The translations under genes were made by a program, and so were the position numbers. This document shows positions 13,916-21,539 of a stretch of DNA of 23,643 bases, in pieces. Each line of letters starts with the position of its first letter. Within the stretch, counting starts at the first letter, position 1. The stretch comes from a virus. The DNA is taken from the IMG/VR virus record IMGVR_UViG_3300010885_030372, positions 1 to 23,643 of that record. One strand, given 5' to 3'. The notes under the pieces were generated by a model that was not told the DNA's origin, ran no database searches, and worked only from the letters and a program-made list of their open reading frames with translations.

Positions 13916-14397
13916 CACGGTCGAACGACGCTCATTCCCCGTGATGCGTTATGCACCACTACTGCGGCCCAATCGCCCTCGCATACGAAAGCCGTGCCTA
14001 GATACTTACGGTCGGTAGGCACAAAGACGTGCGTAACACCGTCGGGCAACCACGGCGCATTTTCACGGTCCAGCACGTCGTAGTCCGTGAAGTCGTATTC
14101 GGCCAGACGGGACTCGGCCTCGGCTATCGTATTAACGATGCAACCCCACTCGTTTTCCTCGGACGCCTGCATGGTCGCGTGGACCACTTCAGCAAAGAGC
14201 GCGGTAGGAGCTGCTTGTCGAAGCGCGGCACGGACAGAACCCGTTTTCGGGAAAGGCCGTTCTACCCACGCGACAGCGGAAGACGTAGAAATTAGGTAGG
14301 GTCCGGACTCTTGGGGGACCGGAACCTCGATAAACAGCGGCCTTCGATTCTTGCCGACGAACGCCAAGGGCTCGATATGCAAGAGCGCGGGATTCAC
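13915..14397 (-). CDS. Uncharacterised 160-aa protein
   Basis: Start chosen at GTG 14395-14397, overlapping the upstream TGA (GTGA); an extension to 14457 would lie inside the preceding gene. The sequence shows alternating beta segments (RPLFIEVPVP, GPYLISTSSAVAWVERPF, GVTHVFVPTD, WAAVVVH) and an alpha part (RAALRQAAPTALFAEVVHATM). It has no recognised motif and no signal or membrane segment. It lies directly before the primase in an overlapping chain, so a replication-associated role is plausible but unproven. Confidence 0.7.
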   Translation of the reverse strand: MNPALLHIEPLAFVGKNRRPLFIEVPVPQESGPYLISTSSAVAWVERPFPKTGSVRAALRQAAPTALFAEVVHATMQASEENEWGCIVNTIAEAESRLAEYDFTDYDVLDRENAPWLPDGVTHVFVPTDRKYLGTAFVCEGDWAAVVVHNASRGMSVVRP

Positions 14398-15119
14398 GGC
14401 TTCTTCCAGATGCGGTCGATGAACGCCGTGAAAACCAACGCCATCGGGCGCAGCCAAGTCATGAGCGCATTCGGCTTCGGCACGGAAAGGCGCGTAACCT
14501 CGGCCTTGAGCGAATCAAGCTCGGCCTGCTTAGACGTGACCTGATTGGTCGCTTCACTCAAGCGTATCTCAAGCGAGGCAACCTCTTCGTCGCGGGCACC
14601 CAAGCGGGTATGCAGGTCAGCGAGGTCCCCCTCAAGGGATTCACGGGCTTCTTCCAAGTCGCGCAGGATGGTCTTCAGGGCGTCGGCATCGTCAAGGTCG
14701 TCAACCCAAATGGATATGCCCTCAAGCTCGCCCGCAGAATAAGGGTCAGGGTACTCGACTCGTTCCTCGTCGAGAGCCCAAATCAACGCGGCGACGTCGC
14801 TATACTTGGCCGCAATCTCGCTCGGCGGGGCGTTCTTGAAAAACTCCTTGACCCGAGAACGCGCATCGTCGGCGTTGTGCAACGGCTCATAGAAGGCACA
14901 ACCCACAGCGCGGTCGGAGAAACGAGAGTCACAGGACTTGCCCTTGCGCGGGCAGTCCTGCGAAGAGCAGAAGCCGATCTTGCCGAATCCGGCGAGGTCC
15001 AATTGGCGATTGTGCGCGCAATTGGACGGCTTAGTATCAAGCAAGTCTGCTATTTCGCGCTTCGCGTGCCGAAATTGAACTTGCTTTAGTTTATGGGCAA
15101 TCTCGGCTTCAGTTTTCAT
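14394..15119 (-). CDS. Cys-cluster/coiled-coil protein with hydrophobic C-terminus
   Basis: 241 residues, ATG overlapping the upstream TGA (ATGA). Three visible parts: an N-terminal Cys cluster (C34, C51, C56, C63, C74; NCAHNRQL, GFCSSQDCPRKGKSC) that may hold zinc or an Fe-S cluster; a long coiled coil at about 150-215 (LEEARESLEGDLADLHTRL, SLEIRLSEATNQV); and a C-terminal hydrophobic or amphipathic stretch (WLRPMALVFTAFIDRIW) that could be membrane-active. No family recognised. It follows the ABC-type ATPase half gene directly, so it may contribute coiled-coil or hook structure to that complex (inference). Confidence 0.7.
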   Translation of the reverse strand: MKTEAEIAHKLKQVQFRHAKREIADLLDTKPSNCAHNRQLDLAGFGKIGFCSSQDCPRKGKSCDSRFSDRAVGCAFYEPLHNADDARSRVKEFFKNAPPSEIAAKYSDVAALIWALDEERVEYPDPYSAGELEGISIWVDDLDDADALKTILRDLEEARESLEGDLADLHTRLGARDEEVASLEIRLSEATNQVTSKQAELDSLKAEVTRLSVPKPNALMTWLRPMALVFTAFIDRIWKKP

Positions 15120-15757
15120 CGGCGCACAACTTCCTTGAAGGTCGCTTCGCCGTCCTTTTTGTGAATCCGGTAAGCCAAGTCCGCTTCTTCGACCAGCGTT
15201 TGACTATGGGATACTGCCAATATATCGATGCCTAACCGTTCGGACAGCAACCGCAGGAAACGGCCAACCCTCGGAACGTAGTGCTCAGCGACAGCGGCAA
15301 GGGATTCATCAAGTAGGATCAAGGGCCGAAGCCCTCTACGATGCGTGACGACAACGCGCAACAAAACGGATTGGACGGTGGCGATTGAACCACCATAGGC
15401 ATCTACGCTTGAACCTTCGATCATACCCCCTGCGTCCACTTGGGTCGTGATCAGTTCTACGGACACCTTACCCCGTTGCACGTCTACCTCTGACCTGACG
15501 GTCAGGTGCAGGTCGTCGAAAACCGCACCCAAACCCTCGGTCAAAAGCTCTTGGGCCAATTTTGCGTTGTCCACAACCTCACGGTCGATCAACGCACGAA
15601 GCACGTCCGCGACTCGGGCAAGGATCTGGTCCTCGTTCTCCAAATGCGCGATGCGGGCTTCGACTTGGCCCATTTCAGACAGAGACGCCGCACGAATCCC
15701 TGAGACTCGTGCGGCGTCCAATCGAAGGTCGTCTAGTTTTCGGATTAGTTCTTCCAC
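15116..15757 (-). CDS. SbcC/Rad50-type ATPase, C-terminal half only (no Walker A)
   Basis: 213 residues, GTG start overlapping the clamp gene by 13 bp. The N-terminal ~70 residues are coiled-coil-like (RIAHLENEDQILARVADVL). ABC/SMC features follow in order: signature-like YGGSIATVQS (121-130), Walker B LILLDES (146-152, D150 and E151), and H-loop AVSHSQ with H184. There is no Walker A in this protein. Known: Rad50/SbcC needs Walker A from an N-terminal half and signature plus Walker B from a C-terminal half. The gene at 20353-21522 has exactly the missing half. A split, two-gene SbcC is the simplest reading (inference). Confidence 0.7.
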   Translation of the reverse strand: MEELIRKLDDLRLDAARVSGIRAASLSEMGQVEARIAHLENEDQILARVADVLRALIDREVVDNAKLAQELLTEGLGAVFDDLHLTVRSEVDVQRGKVSVELITTQVDAGGMIEGSSVDAYGGSIATVQSVLLRVVVTHRRGLRPLILLDESLAAVAEHYVPRVGRFLRLLSERLGIDILAVSHSQTLVEEADLAYRIHKKDGEATFKEVVRR

Positions 15758-16890
15758 ACCAGAACCGCGAAGTAGTCGGTGGAGCCGCTTTCGACGGGGT
15801 CCTTATGACGCACGCCGATAAACCCACCCTTGCCTCGTCGGTTTACACCCAACTTCAACTCAGCAACCCCGAAAGCGTCCGCAATCGACTTCAGGTAGTT
15901 GTGCCCAACCGTGAAGCCGTCCGCGAAGGAATCACCGTTGACGATGTCACCCTTGACCGTGAGGGGGTAATCGTCCTCGCCGCCCGCGTCGGAAGGCATC
16001 GACGCAACCACGCGACCGTCGAGATACCGCAGTCGAATCGTATCGTGGTTCTTCGGGGCAGACGCCGACAAAACGCTGACCGCAGACTTGAAATCCACCA
16101 AGTCCAGCACGAATGAAGCCGCGTCCTCATTGTCGGGATTGACGTCGAGCTTGGGGAACGGGGCATTAGGACGGCTGATGCCGATGTAGCCGCCGTCAGC
16201 GCGACGGACAAAGGCGCACGCGCCACCACCGTCATTCGCGGAACGCTCAGACGTAAGCAAAGTAACGTCGCCAAGCAGCGTGTCCTTGAGGGACAGGAAT
16301 CGCGTTACCGTCGGGATATCCTTGCCCGGAATTCGCATATTCAGCTCGGGCATCGCAACGCGAACGTGCGACAGCGCACGGCGGTCGGTAGACCACAGCG
16401 TGCCCTTAACCGCCTCAATCTGACAAATCTCGGGCTTTTGCGTATCGTCCGTAGACACAAAGCACTTCGACACGTTAATCGCACGATTCAACGTGGAGGG
16501 CGCGATAGCGCCGTCGGCCTTCGCCTCGGAGTAAAGACGATCCCAATACGGGAACTTGGTCGGGTCAAGGGACCGCAGACGAATGCGGCCCTTCGTGCCC
16601 TTTGCCGTGACCTCGCCGTTGGCGTCAGACGTGATCGTGAGAACACCGTCGGCGACACCGGACAGCCATTTGTCCAAACGCCAAGCCTCGACCGTGAAAG
16701 AATCGTCCCCATCGACGTTGCACTTCAGGGGAATGCCGCTGAAGGTACGCATATCATAGGATAGAATCTCCACACCCGCGTCCGTCTTGCGGAACAGGTA
16801 ATGCGAGGATAGGTCGGTGCCAGAACCAACCGTCAGCGTGGAAACCGCGAGCGCGGACTCAAGATCAATCTTGGCGACTTCAATCTTCAT
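15745..16890 (-). CDS. dnaN: Sliding clamp, DnaN (beta) type
   Basis: 381 residues from ATG 16888-16890 with GAGGAA just upstream; a start 10 codons earlier would overlap the previous gene. It has the length and motif order of three-domain bacterial beta clamps: SSHYLFRKTDAGVEILSYD; RIRLRSLDPTKFPYWDRL (beta clamp ...L-FP--); a TDRRALSHVRVAMPEL strand pair like beta TDGHRLA; then IPGKDIPTVTRFL. It would form a ring around DNA and tether polymerase and partners. Being of bacterial type, it differs from T4 gp45. It lies 7 bp after the small coiled-coil gene and overlaps the ATPase-half gene. Confidence 0.83.
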   Translation of the reverse strand: MKIEVAKIDLESALAVSTLTVGSGTDLSSHYLFRKTDAGVEILSYDMRTFSGIPLKCNVDGDDSFTVEAWRLDKWLSGVADGVLTITSDANGEVTAKGTKGRIRLRSLDPTKFPYWDRLYSEAKADGAIAPSTLNRAINVSKCFVSTDDTQKPEICQIEAVKGTLWSTDRRALSHVRVAMPELNMRIPGKDIPTVTRFLSLKDTLLGDVTLLTSERSANDGGGACAFVRRADGGYIGISRPNAPFPKLDVNPDNEDAASFVLDLVDFKSAVSVLSASAPKNHDTIRLRYLDGRVVASMPSDAGGEDDYPLTVKGDIVNGDSFADGFTVGHNYLKSIADAFGVAELKLGVNRRGKGGFIGVRHKDPVESGSTDYFAVLVWKN

Positions 16891-16897
16891 GGGTTCC

Positions 16898-17161
16898 TCA
16901 TAGTGTCCGGTAAGGCGCAAGTGCCTTGTCGAGATCGTCGAGTTCAGATTCGAACTTGGTCAAAGCCGCAGCGTAGGCTTCTTCTAACTCCCGAACCTTC
17001 TCGTCGATCTGGTCGGGGTCAATGCCCTTTGCGCGAATCTCGGCCTCAACGTCGGCTAGATTCTTTTGCGCGAGTTCGCGGCGGGCCTCAATCTTGTTCA
17101 CTTCTTCAGCAAGTCGATCCCGCGTGGAGATAGCCTGCTTCAAGCGTGCGTCTAGTTCCAT
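16898..17161 (-). CDS. Small coiled-coil protein
   Basis: 87 residues from ATG 17159-17161 (TTG at 17179 would add six residues; neither start has a clear ribosome site). Nearly the whole protein is a heptad-type coiled coil (LKQAISTRDRLAEEVNKIEA, LADVEAEI, VRELEEAY). Its middle GIDPDQID may break the helix into a hairpin. No family recognised. Lying between an SbcD/Cas4-like pair and the clamp, it may be a structural adaptor, for example lengthening the arm of the split ATPase (inference). Confidence 0.75.
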   Translation of the reverse strand: MELDARLKQAISTRDRLAEEVNKIEARRELAQKNLADVEAEIRAKGIDPDQIDEKVRELEEAYAAALTKFESELDDLDKALAPYRTL

Positions 17162-17185
17162 ATTCGCCAATACACCCAAAGCAGT

Positions 17186-17203
17186 TAGGGGGTGCCCCCC
17201 TTA
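17186..17203 (-). other. GC hairpin between nuclease and coiled-coil genes
   Basis: On the minus strand AGGGG, a short loop GGCAC and CCCCT directly follow the TAA of the nuclease gene. The stem is five base pairs without a U tail, so it is unlikely to be a terminator. It could shield or expose the G-rich stretch for initiation of the next gene. Confidence 0.35.
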
Positions 17204-18118
17204 AAGAATCAAGTCCCCAAAACCATCGGGGCCAGCGGCCTCCTTGGGCTTTTCTTCCTTCGGTCTGCGCTTGGCCGCATTGAATTCCCGCTGAGTTTTA
17301 CGAGCCTCGCAGACCGTCTCGAAATCACAATACTTACAGTTCGACGGAGTGGGGGTCGGGTCGAACTTGCCCTTACGCATCGACAACCGCGCTTGCACGA
17401 CACGTTGAGCGATGCCCTCCAAGTCCTCGTCCGTGAAGGGAATCCACTCGACGCCCGATTCGCCCGTATCATCATTGTACGGGAACCTGTACCAGACGAA
17501 GCCGATGCGCTCGGGAACCTGCTTGTACGACAACTTGAACAGCAGCGCGTACCACCGCAACTGATCGGGGTCGGGGTCTTTGCGCTTCGTGTTCTTGCCG
17601 TCGAGAATGGTGAGGCCACTATCGTCACGGCGAATGATCAAGTCGGCACGCCCGCCGACCTGCGTGTATTGGTCGATCCAACCGACCAAACCCACTTCGG
17701 CCTTCGCGTAGGGGCCGATGAACTTGTGGGCCTTCATGGTCTTGAGGTAGCCAAGAACCGCGTCCCGACAATGTTGCAACATTTCGGAGCGGGTTAGCTC
17801 CATCTCGCGGTAATCCATGAAATTGCGGGGGTCGGACTCTTGCCGCTCCCACTCACGATCCACGATGTTCAGCAAGGTGGCCGAAAGGGTCTTTGGCTCC
17901 TTGTAGAGTTCATCATTATACATGCGCTCGATGGCGTACTGAATCACCGTGCCCATGACCGCGTGATGACGGGGGCTCGGCTTTTCCGTCATGGGCTTGG
18001 GCCTGCCCATCCCGCCGCCGCAATCGATCCCATCCCACCCACGGGACCACAGGAACTTCTGAGGGCACGTTTCGTACAGGGCGAAACTAGACCAATAGAT
18101 CGTGCTATTCTCATTCAT
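17201..18118 (-). CDS. Cas4/AddB-like Fe-S PD-(D/E)XK nuclease
   Basis: 305 residues. Nuclease core: H52, GGRADLI with D158, ILDGK with D173 and K175, and the Q186-L-R-W-Y190 motif. Fe-S ligands: C18 in YETCPQKF plus C261, C264 and C270 (CKYCDFETVC), the C...C-x2-C-x5-C pattern of Cas4 and AddB nucleases. Known: such enzymes process DNA ends in a 5' or 3' direction. It follows SbcD with a 9-bp gap and sits in the recombination block, so end resection during phage replication is the expected role rather than CRISPR adaptation; no cas1, cas2 or CRISPR array is present. The C-terminal ~30 residues are K/E/P-rich. Confidence 0.9.
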   Translation of the reverse strand: MNENSTIYWSSFALYETCPQKFLWSRGWDGIDCGGGMGRPKPMTEKPSPRHHAVMGTVIQYAIERMYNDELYKEPKTLSATLLNIVDREWERQESDPRNFMDYREMELTRSEMLQHCRDAVLGYLKTMKAHKFIGPYAKAEVGLVGWIDQYTQVGGRADLIIRRDDSGLTILDGKNTKRKDPDPDQLRWYALLFKLSYKQVPERIGFVWYRFPYNDDTGESGVEWIPFTDEDLEGIAQRVVQARLSMRKGKFDPTPTPSNCKYCDFETVCEARKTQREFNAAKRRPKEEKPKEAAGPDGFGDLIL

Positions 18119-18135
18119 GGGCTTATTCTACGCCC
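18116..18135 (-). other. Intercistronic hairpin GGGCGTA..GCCC-ATG, copy 1
   Basis: Minus strand: GGGC, nine bases containing the stop codon TAG of SbcD, GCCC, then ATG of the nuclease gene. A near-identical element precedes the SbcC half gene. No Shine-Dalgarno is visible, so the hairpin or stop-to-start coupling may control initiation. Confidence 0.45.
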
Positions 18136-19093
18136 GTTCTAAATAAGATAGAACCCGCTCGCGCACGTTTTCAGGCACGTCGGGCATTTCTCGCACGCTA
18201 TCGACCACGGACTTCACGCCGTCTAGGGGCTGAAGGGCGTCACGAATCCGGCCCACGAAAGCGTCCATTTCTTCTTGACGACGTATCTGACGGTCGCGCC
18301 GCTCAAGGTCAAAAATCTTGTCCGGTGGCGACACGCGCAGACGAACCGTGGTGACCTCTAAAGGTTTGCCCTTCTCGCAGGTAAAAACGGCGCAGGCGGG
18401 AGCCCGCTCCAAATCGTCTTGCGACAACGAGCCTCGGGTCAGACTGCCGATGTTCACGAACGTCTTGCCGCCGATGTATTCGACGCCTTGATCCTTGTGC
18501 CAATGACCGAAGGCGTACAAATCAGGCGCGGTGTCGAGCAGGTCCGCGTACTTGATAATGTCCTCGCCCTCGAACATCGTGCCGCCTTGCTTCGATGCGA
18601 GCACATGGGCGATGCAGATCAAAAAGTCCTCGTCACCCCGTTGAATCGAAGTGAATCGGCCTAGATCGTATGACGTGCCGTGGTAGGGGATGCCGACAAC
18701 TCGAACCTTCAAGCCGTCTTGGACGAAAACGGCTTCGTATTGGTCGTACAGGGGACGGAAAACACCCGTCGCATATAAGACCCCGAGAGGCTGTTGGGGC
18801 AAGAAGGCGTAGTCGCCGTAGATCGAGTCGTGATTGCCAGGGACGCAATATACCGGGCACGGGTAATCCGCATGGTGCTCGGCGGTGCGCCGAACGAGGT
18901 CATGGGAGTTACGGGTCGGGGACTTGATATGGAAGAAGTCCCCGCCGTCAATAATCGCTTGGGCGTTGACCTTGCGGGCCACGTCGCGCACTTGACCCAA
19001 CTTGTCGAATACGGTGCTCGCCCAATCGTCCGTGCGTGACGTGGGTGGACGGTCGGAGAGATGCACGTCAGTTCGCCAGACCAGTCGAATCAT
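18128..19093 (-). CDS. sbcD: SbcD/Mre11-type metallophosphatase nuclease
   Basis: 321 residues from ATG 19091-19093 with AAGGA about 10 bases upstream; an upstream frame extension to 19159 overlaps the candidate promoter and is rejected. Phosphoesterase motifs in order: RTDVHLS (D9, H11), DGGDFFH (D52), GNHD (87-89), IAHVLA (H163) and FGHWH (H197, H199). These bind two Mn2+ ions for 3'-5' exonuclease and endonuclease activity. The C-terminal capping and ATPase-binding part (LERRDRQIRRQEEMDAF) follows. Known: it pairs with SbcC/Rad50, or T4 gp47 with gp46, for end processing. Its partner halves are encoded at 20353-21522 and 15116-15757. Confidence 0.93.
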   Translation of the reverse strand: MIRLVWRTDVHLSDRPPTSRTDDWASTVFDKLGQVRDVARKVNAQAIIDGGDFFHIKSPTRNSHDLVRRTAEHHADYPCPVYCVPGNHDSIYGDYAFLPQQPLGVLYATGVFRPLYDQYEAVFVQDGLKVRVVGIPYHGTSYDLGRFTSIQRGDEDFLICIAHVLASKQGGTMFEGEDIIKYADLLDTAPDLYAFGHWHKDQGVEYIGGKTFVNIGSLTRGSLSQDDLERAPACAVFTCEKGKPLEVTTVRLRVSPPDKIFDLERRDRQIRRQEEMDAFVGRIRDALQPLDGVKSVVDSVREMPDVPENVRERVLSYLERA

Positions 19094-19131
19094 GGAATGG
19101 GATTCCTTGCGGACAATTTTTGGTTGCGGTT

Positions 19132-19159
19132 TTAATACGCGATCCTGCGACTCGCGCAA
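19132..19159 (-). promoter_or_regulatory. Candidate sigma70-type promoter for sbcD and downstream genes
   Basis: Minus strand: TTGCGC (19154-19159), 16 bases, TATTAA (19132-19137). It lies in the 93-bp gap 19094-19186, the largest gap in the minus-strand block, about 39 bases before the ATG. A small hairpin (TCGAAA/TTTCGA, 19165-19179) sits between the previous stop and the promoter, without a U tail. It may allow separate transcription of sbcD onwards. Confidence 0.4.
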
Positions 19160-19186
19160 CCCCGTCGAAAGTTTTTCGAGCGGTTC

Positions 19187-20356
19187 TTAGGTTTTTTTCC
19201 AGACCCAAATGGGTTCGCAAAACTTATCAGGTATATCATCACCCGAATTTACACGCTCTGCCATTCTTAATCCTATCGCACCTTGATAAGAAGCGTTAGG
19301 AAGCGTGGCGATAAAATCATTCATCGGGTCACAAATGCTATTTACTAGCCTTTTGTAACCGCCTTCTTCGCGTGCATCACCTCGAACGTCCGCAATATTG
19401 ACGCACAGGTGCCCGCCGACTTTTAAGTGATTCCAAACAAGCGTAAGGGTCTTGAACAAAAAACCCTGCAACCATGAATCCAGATGCCTGTACCGAACCC
19501 ACGATTGGGTGGGGTCTTTGGTGTAGCGTTCTTTATCGAAGTATGGCGGCGAAGTGAAAACAATATCGAAAGGACCGTCTAAAGTCTCAAGCTCTTCGGC
19601 GGGGCTGCATATCAAATTGAACGTCTTAGGCGTGAAAGAGCTGAACCAATCGAACAAGTCCCCATCGAGGTTTCGATTGTAGGTTTCGACCTGAGCCGCG
19701 TATCCGTCGTGCAATCGGAAGTTAGGGTCTATTCCGGTGTAGTGGTTGACCTTGCTGCAAGCAAGGGCCGCAGATAACCTGTCGCCCCAACCCGCAGAGA
19801 AGTCCAAGACCCTGCCACCCCCATATAGGTCGTAAAGAGCCTTCGCCGCCGAGGGGCGAAACTGCGCGGCAACGTACTTGCGATTAGCGGCGGCGGTTCG
19901 AATCTCTCGAGAACTAACTCGGGTCATGCCCAATGACCATAACGCCTTAAGCAGACTTCGGCGTAAAGACGTATTCGACCAACTTCGCAAGGCCGATGCA
20001 CTCGAGGACAAATCAACAGCGTGCCTATTCGCCGAGTGAAAGTAATCCGACGAACGAGAACCGACGTTGCTGCGTTCAATAAATAGGTCTTGCTTATGAT
20101 ATGAATACGGAAAGTCCGTTTCCCACGGTTCCCGCTTCAATAATATCCGCGAATCAATACTGCGAAGTCGCAAAAAATCAACCGTAGCCTGTTCAAGCGA
20201 GGTTTGCCTGAAGGGATACGGCATATTGGTCTTTTCGACCGCATCTTGAAGCAAGTCGAGGATTTGATCCTGAGTAAGTGTGGCATTGAGTTCCGCCCAC
20301 AAAGATTCAGAAATATCGAATTCCTGATTGCGAATTAATGATTCCCAAGTAATCAC
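19187..20356 (-). CDS. DNA methyltransferase-like protein (TSPPY motif)
   Basis: 389 residues from GTG 20354-20356, which overlaps the SbcC-half stop as GTGA; ATG at 20380 would add eight residues and overlap by 28 bp. The N-terminal ~170 residues are helical and unrecognised. Then SAM-binding motif I VLDFSAGWGDRL, an acidic YTGIDPN motif II, and catalytic motif IV FTSPPYFDKERY, typical of N6-adenine or N4-cytosine DNA methyltransferases; a later strand GGHLCVNIADV fits. No target domain or restriction partner is seen, so it is likely an orphan phage enzyme for genome protection or regulation. The AT content is somewhat higher than neighbours, which suggests acquisition into the SbcC-SbcD operon. 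Confidence 0.75.
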   Translation of the reverse strand: MITWESLIRNQEFDISESLWAELNATLTQDQILDLLQDAVEKTNMPYPFRQTSLEQATVDFLRLRSIDSRILLKREPWETDFPYSYHKQDLFIERSNVGSRSSDYFHSANRHAVDLSSSASALRSWSNTSLRRSLLKALWSLGMTRVSSREIRTAAANRKYVAAQFRPSAAKALYDLYGGGRVLDFSAGWGDRLSAALACSKVNHYTGIDPNFRLHDGYAAQVETYNRNLDGDLFDWFSSFTPKTFNLICSPAEELETLDGPFDIVFTSPPYFDKERYTKDPTQSWVRYRHLDSWLQGFLFKTLTLVWNHLKVGGHLCVNIADVRGDAREEGGYKRLVNSICDPMNDFIATLPNASYQGAIGLRMAERVNSGDDIPDKFCEPIWVWKKT

Positions 20357-21522
20357 GTCGCATGTCCGCAAGTAGGGCATTCGCCCATCGCGTGCAAGGC
20401 GTCATGCGCCTCCTGCACGGCTTGAGCATGCTGGTCTCGATACGAAGATAGGGACTGATTTAAAAAGGATACGTCTGCCGAATCCTTCCGATAACGCACG
20501 GACCAATCCCGAACTTTGGCTACGGCAGCGGGGTACTTGGCTATCCGGTCCCCGCTCGGTAATGCCGGTAAATCTAAATCTTGGGCGATTTTTTGGAAGG
20601 TTTTTTTTTCGGACGCGCGACGCCGCAAAGCCTCCAAATAGGACAAAGAAAATGAAAAAAGCGGCACGGACACCTGAAGATTATAGGTATGTGAGTCTCT
20701 GCGAGCGTTTTTGAGGCGGGCGGCGAGGGCGGCGACGGCTCGCAGGTCATCGGACACGGCCAGACCGCGAGAATCGGGGATGGATTTAGGCGTAAATCCC
20801 GCGATTGGAGCTAAATCTTCTCGGGATTTACGGAGCCGTGAGGCTAAATCTTTCAGGGCCGCAATCTCGCGGGCGATGTTTTTCAGCTCGCCCAAGTCCA
20901 CCGTGCTGATACTATCGAGCACGGGGTCCAATCCGTCGAACTTCTGAGCACGCTCTTGCAAGCGGGCCATATCCGCGCGACGCACCTTCATTTCCGAAGC
21001 GATGGTCCTGCGGTCGGACTCGCTTGCCCTGAGCGCATCGGACAACTTGCCCACACGCTCCACGTCGGATAAGGCTTCGGCTACCACCGAACCAGGACGG
21101 TCAACCAAAAACAGGGTGCCGTCGAATTGACGAGCAATCTGAGGCCAAAGACCATCGGTGCCTGCGCTAATCTCGCGCACCCCTAAAGCCTCAACTTCGG
21201 GCGGGACCCCTCGGCCAACACCTTCCAATGCCTTGCCGTCTAGGACGTAGCGATTAATCGCTTTGCCCTTGCCGTCAGGCTTCTCGTTGCCCTTCTCCCA
21301 AGTGAGCGTGCGACCATCTTCGAACGATAGGTCTACGGTCAAATGAGCCTCGCCCTTGCGAACGAGGGGGCCAGCAGGGGCGTTCGTGAACGCGCCACGA
21401 ACGGCCCTTAGCATGGCCGTTTTCCCGCTGTTGTTCGGACCCGTGATTACGGTCAGGCCGGAAACACGGATAGCGGCGTCTTTGATCGATTGGAAGTTAC
21501 GGACACGAACACGGAAAGGCAT
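20353..21522 (-). CDS. SbcC/Rad50-type ATPase, N-terminal half ending at a CxxC
   Basis: 389 residues. N-terminal lobe: FRVRVRNFQSIKDAAIRV, GLTVITGPNNSGKTAMLRAV with Walker A at 28-36, then LTVDLSFEDGRTLTWEKG. A coiled-coil-rich middle runs about 170-370. The protein stops four residues after C382-P-T-C385 (GECPTCGHAT), which would be the apex zinc hook of Rad50/SbcC. There is no signature motif, Walker B or H-loop, so it is half of an SbcC. The missing half is probably the product of 15116-15757. Not a simple frameshift: the stop is followed by an unrelated overlapping methyltransferase gene. Start preceded by the GGGCGTA hairpin element rather than a ribosome site. Confidence 0.85.
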   Translation of the reverse strand: MPFRVRVRNFQSIKDAAIRVSGLTVITGPNNSGKTAMLRAVRGAFTNAPAGPLVRKGEAHLTVDLSFEDGRTLTWEKGNEKPDGKGKAINRYVLDGKALEGVGRGVPPEVEALGVREISAGTDGLWPQIARQFDGTLFLVDRPGSVVAEALSDVERVGKLSDALRASESDRRTIASEMKVRRADMARLQERAQKFDGLDPVLDSISTVDLGELKNIAREIAALKDLASRLRKSREDLAPIAGFTPKSIPDSRGLAVSDDLRAVAALAARLKNARRDSHTYNLQVSVPLFSFSLSYLEALRRRASEKKTFQKIAQDLDLPALPSGDRIAKYPAAVAKVRDWSVRYRKDSADVSFLNQSLSSYRDQHAQAVQEAHDALHAMGECPTCGHAT

Positions 21523-21539
21523 GGGCTATATTACGCCCA
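21520..21539 (-). other. Intercistronic hairpin GGGCGTA..GCCC-ATG, copy 2
   Basis: Minus strand: TGGGC, eight bases with the stop codon TAA of the 118-aa gene, GCCCA, where the last A is the A of the ATG. It nearly matches copy 1 at 18116-18135, although the neighbouring genes are unrelated. Confidence 0.45.

Noticed and set aside
17201-18118. CRISPR-associated Cas4 as part of a CRISPR locus
   Set aside because: No repeat-spacer array, cas1 or cas2 is present; the neighbours are SbcD and a sliding clamp, pointing to phage recombination.
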